Part shown: positions 8,952 to 13,626 of the stretch, one piece after another
How positions within the stretch are numbered: the first letter of the stretch is position 1
Layout: every line of letters starts with the position of its first letter
From: Jimgerdemannia flammicorona
Lineage: Eukaryota; Mucoromycota; Endogonomycetes; Endogonales; Endogonaceae
Assembly (NCBI GenBank): GCA_003990745.1
Contig: RBNI01004682.1
Coordinates: 1-13,626, forward strand
Length of the DNA: 13,626 nucleotides
Direction of reading: 5' to 3'
Translations under genes and position numbers: made by a program
The notes under the pieces: generated by a model
Database searches by the model: none
What the model saw: only the letters and a program-made list of their open reading frames with translations
Told to the model about the DNA's origin: nothing

Positions 8952-9062
8952 TACTGAACGCCGAGTCCGTAAGGTATAGAATTCAATATATACTTGACGT
9001 TTGTGTTTGCACAATTGACGCGAACAAGTTTGTTTACGTTCCCGTAACGTGCCAAATTCTGT

Positions 9063-9149
9063 CCAATGGGATAATTCTATCACGTGAATGCAGCGAGTGA
9101 CGCCAAATGTTCACTTTGTCTGGTTTTGTTGCAGCACGCCCCATATAAA
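9063..9149 (+). promoter_or_regulatory. Candidate RNA polymerase II promoter (CCAAT, CACGTG, TATAAA)
   Basis: CCAAT at 9063-9067, palindromic CACGTG at 9081-9086 and TATAAA at 9144-9149 are spaced as in a fungal Pol II promoter reading rightward, with a start expected around 9175-9200. Downstream lie the 55-A tract and then LINE ORF1, so it could drive the LINE as an internal or captured promoter. An AATAAA at 9175-9180 allows the opposite reading, that 9204 is the 3' end of a retroposed transcript. Confidence 0.35.
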
Positions 9150-9203
9150 GACTATGTATTATTATAGATTAGTTAATAAAGAAGCCTAATGCTCAATTGA
9201 AAG

Positions 9204-9258
<55 letters not shown>
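9204..9258 (+). repeat. 55-nt poly(A) tract
   Basis: An uninterrupted run of 55 A. AATAAA (9175-9180) lies 23 nt upstream, the spacing of a polyadenylation signal to its cleavage site. The tract is therefore either the tail of an older retroposed sequence into which the LINE later inserted, or part of the LINE 5' region. Confidence 0.85.
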
Positions 9259-9261
<3 letters not shown>

Positions 9262-9384
9262 AACCAACTAACTGACTAAGAAATGTATTTCAGCAGTTCA
9301 GACATCTCTCTCCAGTACCTCTCGGGTTACACAAAGTTCGGGAGACAACTGCAACATCGTTTTGGAGAAAAAGAGACTAGCAAC
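9259..9384 (+). other. LINE 5' leader with an acceptor-like CTAAC...TTTCAG
   Basis: CTAAC occurs at 9260-9264 and again at 9268-9272, and TTTCAG follows at 9288-9293, the order of a fungal branch site and 3' splice acceptor. If used, the ATG at 9283 is lost and translation starts at 9385. No clear donor partner was found, so this may be chance. Confidence 0.3.
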
Positions 9385-10821
9385 ATGGCGAACAACAAGC
9401 AATCTGAGGTGCATACTGGGCAGGGCGGCCCAAGTGCGTTCGACTGGCAGCAAGTAGGGAGGGGCTCTGGCCTGGGGGGAGGGATGAGGGGGCTGCTGGC
9501 AGGAGGGCGTGGAAGGAGAGGAGGTGGTAGTGGCGGACAAGGATCTGGGAGAGCGAGTTTCACTGAGACGGTGAAGGGGAGGAGGCAGGCATCAGGGCTG
9601 GAGGGTTGGTTGAAGAAAGGTAAGGAGACAGAGAAGGTATCTGTCCTTGGGGGAGTGGCCCTTGGCGGAGGAGGTGGTGGGGCTGGAGGTGTAGTGGCTG
9701 GGGGGGGTGTGACGGCTGATGGCGACGGGACTGCTGATCTGGAAAAAAATCCAGATGTGACTGTGGATAGTGCGGCTGAGAGGAAGGGGCTTGGGAGACA
9801 AGAGGATTTGGCAGATGGTGTGACGGGCCTAGCGGTGGCACCATTACTCAAGAAATCGATTTCGGCGTTCGCAGTGACCCTGTGCTTCCGGGGCCTTGCG
9901 GTGACAGCGAAAATAGTCTTGGGGCTGATTGCTAAGCAGGTGGCAGGAGCAGCGTCCATTAAGTTTTTGAAGGGACTGGAAGGAGTGGAGGTGAGATTTG
10001 AGGAGGCTGAGCCATTGGAGGAAGCATTGAGGGTTGGACTGGTAGTTGGGGAGATATGTGTACTGATGGCTCGATGCCTGAAATGGGACCCCAGAGTGGT
10101 CCAACTGTTGGTGAAAGGGGTGCCCATGGTGACGGCGATGGAGATGAGGAAGAGGGTTGAGGAGGTCATAGCAGAGTATGGCGAGGTAGTGGATATTGGA
10201 TTTAGAGTCTGGGAGGGGACTTCGCTCAGGACGAGAGATGTGGATATGAGGATTCAGTTGGCAGGAAAGGAGGCGATGGGGAAGGCAAGGGACTGGCCTT
10301 CTGGTATGGTCTGGGGGGTGATCATGTATAAGGTGACGAGGATGAAGGGGAGCGAGAAAGAGGAGGAGGATCTATTGGAAGCACTGGAAGAGCTGAGTGG
10401 TATAGTGAAATGGCAGGCGAAGGCTTGGAGGGCCTTCGAGGAGGCAATGCATTTGGAGGTGGTGGATGGGAAGCAGTTTCGAGTGAGCAGGGTCCAGTGG
10501 GAACGGGATCAGGGACATAAGAGGCAGAGAGAACTGCTGGCGAAAATGAAGGGGGGACCTCAGAAGGCGACAAGCAGGATGGTGGCCGAGGAGGGGGCCA
10601 AGGCGAGTATCTGGGCTGGCGAGGGAGGTGGAAGTGCTGGGAAGGGGACTGCTGTGAACAAGGAGGTGGCTGACAAGGACCCATATGCCGATGGTACACT
10701 GGAGGTGTGGGATGAGACATGGGAGGATTCTCCGATGCCCACTCCCCTCATTAGACAGGGCCCAGCTTCGCGAAACAGGGTGGAGGAGGATGTGCCAATG
10801 AAGGGGGCCCAGCAGGTGTGA
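9385..10821 (+). CDS. LINE ORF1 protein (Gly-rich N-terminus, RRM-like segment)
   Basis: The frame is open from ATG 9283; I prefer the in-frame ATG at 9385 (MANNKQSEVH), because 9283-9384 overlaps an acceptor-like leader and reads poorly. The protein is about 478 residues from 9385. The first 140 residues are Gly/Arg-rich and likely disordered. A middle part is hydrophobic. LLVKGVPMV...EYGEVVDIGF (10106-10205) has the beta-alpha-beta pattern of an RNA-recognition-motif-like fold, as in many ORF1 proteins that bind LINE RNA and chaperone target-primed reverse transcription. No CCHC knuckle is visible. It ends at TGA 10819-10821, but the same frame continues to 11409, so this stop may itself be a mutation. 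Confidence 0.7.
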   Translation: MANNKQSEVHTGQGGPSAFDWQQVGRGSGLGGGMRGLLAGGRGRRGGGSGGQGSGRASFTETVKGRRQASGLEGWLKKGKETEKVSVLGGVALGGGGGGAGGVVAGGGVTADGDGTADLEKNPDVTVDSAAERKGLGRQEDLADGVTGLAVAPLLKKSISAFAVTLCFRGLAVTAKIVLGLIAKQVAGAASIKFLKGLEGVEVRFEEAEPLEEALRVGLVVGEICVLMARCLKWDPRVVQLLVKGVPMVTAMEMRKRVEEVIAEYGEVVDIGFRVWEGTSLRTRDVDMRIQLAGKEAMGKARDWPSGMVWGVIMYKVTRMKGSEKEEEDLLEALEELSGIVKWQAKAWRAFEEAMHLEVVDGKQFRVSRVQWERDQGHKRQRELLAKMKGGPQKATSRMVAEEGAKASIWAGEGGGSAGKGTAVNKEVADKDPYADGTLEVWDETWEDSPMPTPLIRQGPASRNRVEEDVPMKGAQQV

Positions 10822-11409
10822 TTTGGAGTTCCGGAGGCGGAGAATGGGGGACAAGTGGTGGCGGTGGGCGAGGAGGAACTGGTGGACATCCCAGAGGAGT
10901 GGGATGAGGCTGCGAGCGCTGGGGCAGACACAACGATGCTGGAGGGTGAGAGGCCAGCGACCCCTGGAGGGAAGGAGGTGGGGAACCTTCTTTGGATGCG
11001 CAGGATGATGAACAACCTAGTGGCTGAGGAGCTCGGTGAGGTGGATCTGAGGGTGATGAGCGATGCCCATTGGACGAAGATTTTGCAGGGGGAAGGAGTG
11101 GTGATGGCTTTGAAGGCGGAAATCCTGGCAGTGTATCTGGAGGAGGAGGGCTATGAGGTCAATAAGGAATGGGAGACAGAGATGGCGGAGGTCGCTGGTG
11201 AGAGGGCGGAATACTGCTGGACCAGGCGTCATAGACTGCGGCTCTGGCAGGAGGCCTGCTTGGAGTACAGGGAGGAATTCGAGGAAAAGGCAGATGGGGA
11301 GATGAATGAGCTGTTGGTGGGGCTTGAGGCTCAGAGGGCTGAGGAGGAGGAGGTAACCATGGAATACAATCTGGATTTGGTGCAGGAGGAGATAAACTTG
11401 GAGCAGTAG
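10822..11409 (+). pseudogene. In-frame continuation of LINE ORF1 after TGA (acidic coiled-coil-like tail)
   Basis: The ORF1 frame continues without interruption from 10822 to TAG 11407-11409, about 195 codons. It is Glu-rich and helical-looking (VAVGEEELVDIPEEWDEA, later EEFEEKADGEMNELLVGLEA and RAEEEEV). The left copy preserves the same order, and its homologous stop is TAA at 127-129. Most likely this is the C-terminal part of ORF1, severed by CGA to TGA. A separate small ORF, with its first ATG at 10936-10938, is the alternative. ORF2 begins 32 nt further on. Confidence 0.6.
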
Positions 11410-11440
11410 AGATAGATCGTTTACACAACATATTTTCACT

Positions 11441-13626
11441 ATGAACAGTACAACCAATATCTTTTCTTTGAATGTGAATGGGTTACGGGGTGCTTATCGA
11501 CGAAAAACATTTTTACTTGGCTGAAGGGATTGGAGGCCGATCTCTTCCTCTTACAGGATATCAGGTGTGAGGATGACTTGGATAGACTGGAATGGACAAA
11601 GGAGTGGGGAGGCGAGGCGATTTGGAAGGGCAAAGTTGGGATTCTGGTGCAGAAAGGTAAAGGGGAGATAAGGGATGTGAGGAGCTGGGGAGAAAGATTG
11701 GTCTGGGGAGAGTGGATATGTGCAGGGTGGGAGCCAGTCACAGTGGGCTCCTGCTACTGTCCTGTGGTACGGAGTGAGCATGTGGATTGGATGAAGGGTG
11801 TACTAGAGAATGGGATTCTTGCAGAGGTTGGGATTGATGTGCTGGTGGGGACTTTAATATGGTCAGAGACATAGTGAGGGATAGAACTGATGGAGGACGA
11901 GGAGCTGATGGGCAGAGTGGGGGACTGACAGTATGGAAGGAGGTGGAAAGACTGAGTGCTCTGGTGGATGCGGATAGAGAGTGTTGGGGGGATAGGAGGG
12001 TATACATGCATTGGGCTGGAGGCTTGGGGACGAGGATTGATTGGATTCTGATGGCCGAATGCTGGGGCTTGGATGTTTGGAAGTCACTGGAGGTGGAATG
12101 GTGCCCATGGTCAGATCACTGGGGACTTTTGGGCCAGGGGTGCTTTGGGGGAAGTGGGGATGGGCCTGGACATTGGCGCCTCAATTCCTCCTTGTTAGTT
12201 GACAAGATCCGGTGGGAGGAGTGGGCTAAGGACATTCAGCTGCGAGTGGAGAACTGGCAGCAGGAAGGTGCCTCAATCGGGGTTCGGTGGATGAGATTGA
12301 AGGCAATGGCCAAGGTGTATTGAAGTGAGGCTGGCAAGGAGGCAGGGAAGCAGAGGAGACATAGAGTGCGTTGGGCTTCTACCAGATTGACTAGGCTCTT
12401 GGAGGAGTGGGCGATGTTGAGAATGCTGGAGGAAGAGGATGATTGGAGGTCGATGAGGGTAAAATTGGAGATTGGGGAACTACAACAGGTGCTGCGGAAT
12501 GAGGAGGAGGCAAGGGTACAGAGCTTGGCAGCATGGCTCTGCTGGCAGGGTCTGGAGGAGGGGGAGAGGCCTTCCAAGTTTCTTACAAGGACTCTCAGGG
12601 CAAGGCGGGTACAGCAACGATGGGAAGAGGTGTTAGACTCTGATGGTACACTGGTGCATGGTGTACAGGACATTCTTGGATCGCTGAAGGAGAGATGGAG
12701 TGGATTGTGGAGTGAGGAGGAGGGTGGGGCAGATGCTGCAGCTATTGACCAAGCATTGGAGGATTGGCATCCACCACAAGTAGAGGGGCTAGGTGACCTG
12801 GTGAGGCCGGTACAGGAAATTGAGATCCACCAGGTTCTTGCCACGACAATGCCCGGTACAGCACCTGGGGAGGATGGTCTGCCCTGGGACTTTTGGAAGT
12901 GAATGGTTGGCATCCCAGGGGTGGTAGGCGAAATGGTGGTATTGTGCGACTCCATTCTACAAACTGGGAGGTGGGTGGGAGAGCAGGACCTTGGGCTGGT
13001 GACGCTGCTCTATAAAGACAAAGGAAGGCAGGAGGACTGGAAGAACTGGCGACCGATAATGTTGCTAGATATGGACAGAAAGTTGGTGACTAAGGTGGTG
13101 GTGGCGAGACTACAGAAGGTGGCCCAGCAAGTTGTGGGTAGTGAACAGAGGGGTTTTGTGGGTGGGCGGCTCATCAGGGATGGCACTGCCTGGGTATATG
13201 GAGTTATTGAAGGGGCAAGGGCCTGTGGACTGGACGGGCACCTAGTCTTCTTGGACCAGGAGAAGGCTTACGACCAGGTGCGAAGAGTCTGGCTGGCGAA
13301 AGTTTTGGATAGAATGGGGGTTCCGACCCAATTCCGGTCAGCAATGGTCAGCCTACTGGAAAGGAGTAGGGCGGCACTCGTGTGTAATGGTCATAGAGGG
13401 GTAGCATTCCCATTGGATAGGGGGGTGCCTCAGAGAGACCCACTGTCTCCCATTTTGTATGCCCTCTCCCTGGAACCCCTTATGGATAGAATTAGGTGAA
13501 GGATAGTAGGACTCTCTGTCTTTGGCATAGGATGGAAAGTTGGGGCCTTTGCTGACGACATGGTGGTTGGTTTGGGTTCGATTGCTGATGTTGAAGAGCT
13601 CAGGAAGACTGTGGAGTGGTATGAGG
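11441..13626 (+). pseudogene. LINE ORF2: APE-type endonuclease plus reverse transcriptase, broken, partial
   Basis: Starts at ATG 11441 (MNSTTNIFSLNVNGLRG). Against the left copy, one base is missing near 11500-11508 and another near 11846-11850, shifting frames 2 to 1 to 0. In-frame TGAs follow at 12321, 12900 and 13497. Endonuclease motifs: NVNG, LFLLQD (Asp where the catalytic Glu of QE is usual), GDFN split by the second frameshift, GTRIDWIL, and SDH at 12114-12122. RT motifs: APGEDGLPWDFWK, DWKNWRPIMLLDMD, GFVGGRLIRD, VFLDQEKAYDQV, GVPQRDPLSPILYA (Arg replaces the usual Gly after Gln), and FADD at 13550-13561. ORF2 normally nicks target DNA and reverse-transcribes LINE RNA there. This copy cannot make one intact protein. 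The frame is still open at the window end. Confidence 0.85.

Larger units (their letters stand above)
8669..9062. other. Intergenic region upstream of the PD-(D/E)XK-like gene
   Basis: No convincing gene. A 74-codon open frame on the plus strand (8733-8957) covers both copies of the direct repeat in different frames and shows no recognisable protein, so it is probably chance. The region should hold the minus-strand gene's promoter and 5' UTR. Its normal CpG content contrasts with 1-4460. Confidence 0.4.
9259..13626 (+). mobile_element. LINE-type non-LTR retrotransposon, younger copy, 3' end outside the window
   Basis: Begins just after the poly(A) tract with a CTAACCAACTAACTGACTAAG leader (shown in part), then a Gly-rich ORF1, a short gap, and ORF2 with APE-type endonuclease and reverse transcriptase. 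The sequence ends just past the RT FADD motif, so the RNase H or C-terminal part and the tail are not seen. The coding strand is strongly G- and purine-rich and CpGs are common, unlike the left copy and the AT-rich flanks. It is decayed: one TGA within the ORF1 frame, and two frameshifts and three in-frame TGAs in ORF2. Lacking LTRs, integrase or protease, it is not an LTR element. Confidence 0.9.

Noticed and set aside
9175..9258. 3' end of an ordinary host gene
   Set aside because: A genomic 55-A tract is not expected at a normal gene end, and no coding sequence precedes it. It is kept only as a possible retroposed transcript tail.
9327..10169. 280-codon open frame on the minus strand opposite LINE ORF1
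   Set aside because: It is Pro/Ser-rich throughout, as expected of the complement of a Gly-rich, purine-rich coding strand, and has no recognisable domain.
10819..13499. Nuclear code change with TGA read as tryptophan, since most internal stops in the younger LINE and neighbouring genes are TGA
   Set aside because: TGG is used freely for Trp in the same frames, the 12900 TGA aligns with a Lys codon, and CpG decay of CGA explains the TGA excess, including TAA at the matching sites in the older copy.

Overview
The window looks like nuclear DNA of an early-diverging filamentous fungus, most likely Mucoromycota. Supporting signs are short GT-AG introns (62-113 nt), AT-rich intergenic DNA, LINE retrotransposons, and two spliced genes resembling lineage-expanded nuclease-fold families. 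The phylum is inferred from protein character and was not tested by search.

Layout. (1) 1 to about 3690, + strand: an old, broken LINE copy (end of the first reading frame, then endonuclease and reverse transcriptase). (2) About 3702-4460, - strand: a pseudogene in one frame with ten stops, none of them TAG. I found only two CpG dinucleotides in the whole stretch 1-4460, and CpGs become ordinary from 4461 on. (3) 4602-5587, - strand: a two-exon gene resembling the restriction-endonuclease-like part of Crinkler (CRN) proteins, with one in-frame TGA. (4) 5974-8668, - strand: a proposed 11-exon gene whose intron phases all fit. Its C-terminal half has a PD-(D/E)XK-like motif, and one base is missing in exon 2. 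(5) 8669-9203: intergenic, with a 61-bp exact direct repeat and CCAAT, CACGTG and TATAAA elements. (6) 9204-9258: a 55-A tract. (7) 9259 to the window end, + strand: a younger, GC-richer copy of the same or a closely related LINE. Its 5' end is complete or nearly so, and its ORF2 has two frameshifts and three in-frame TGAs.

Two direct-oriented LINE copies of very different age therefore bracket a roughly 5.5 kb island. In it two nuclease-fold genes lie in tandem on the opposite strand, each with a single apparent lesion. The older copy and the neighbouring pseudogene look like long-term targets of cytosine methylation and deamination. The island itself keeps its CpGs. I see no RNA gene, CRISPR array or bacterial-type operon.
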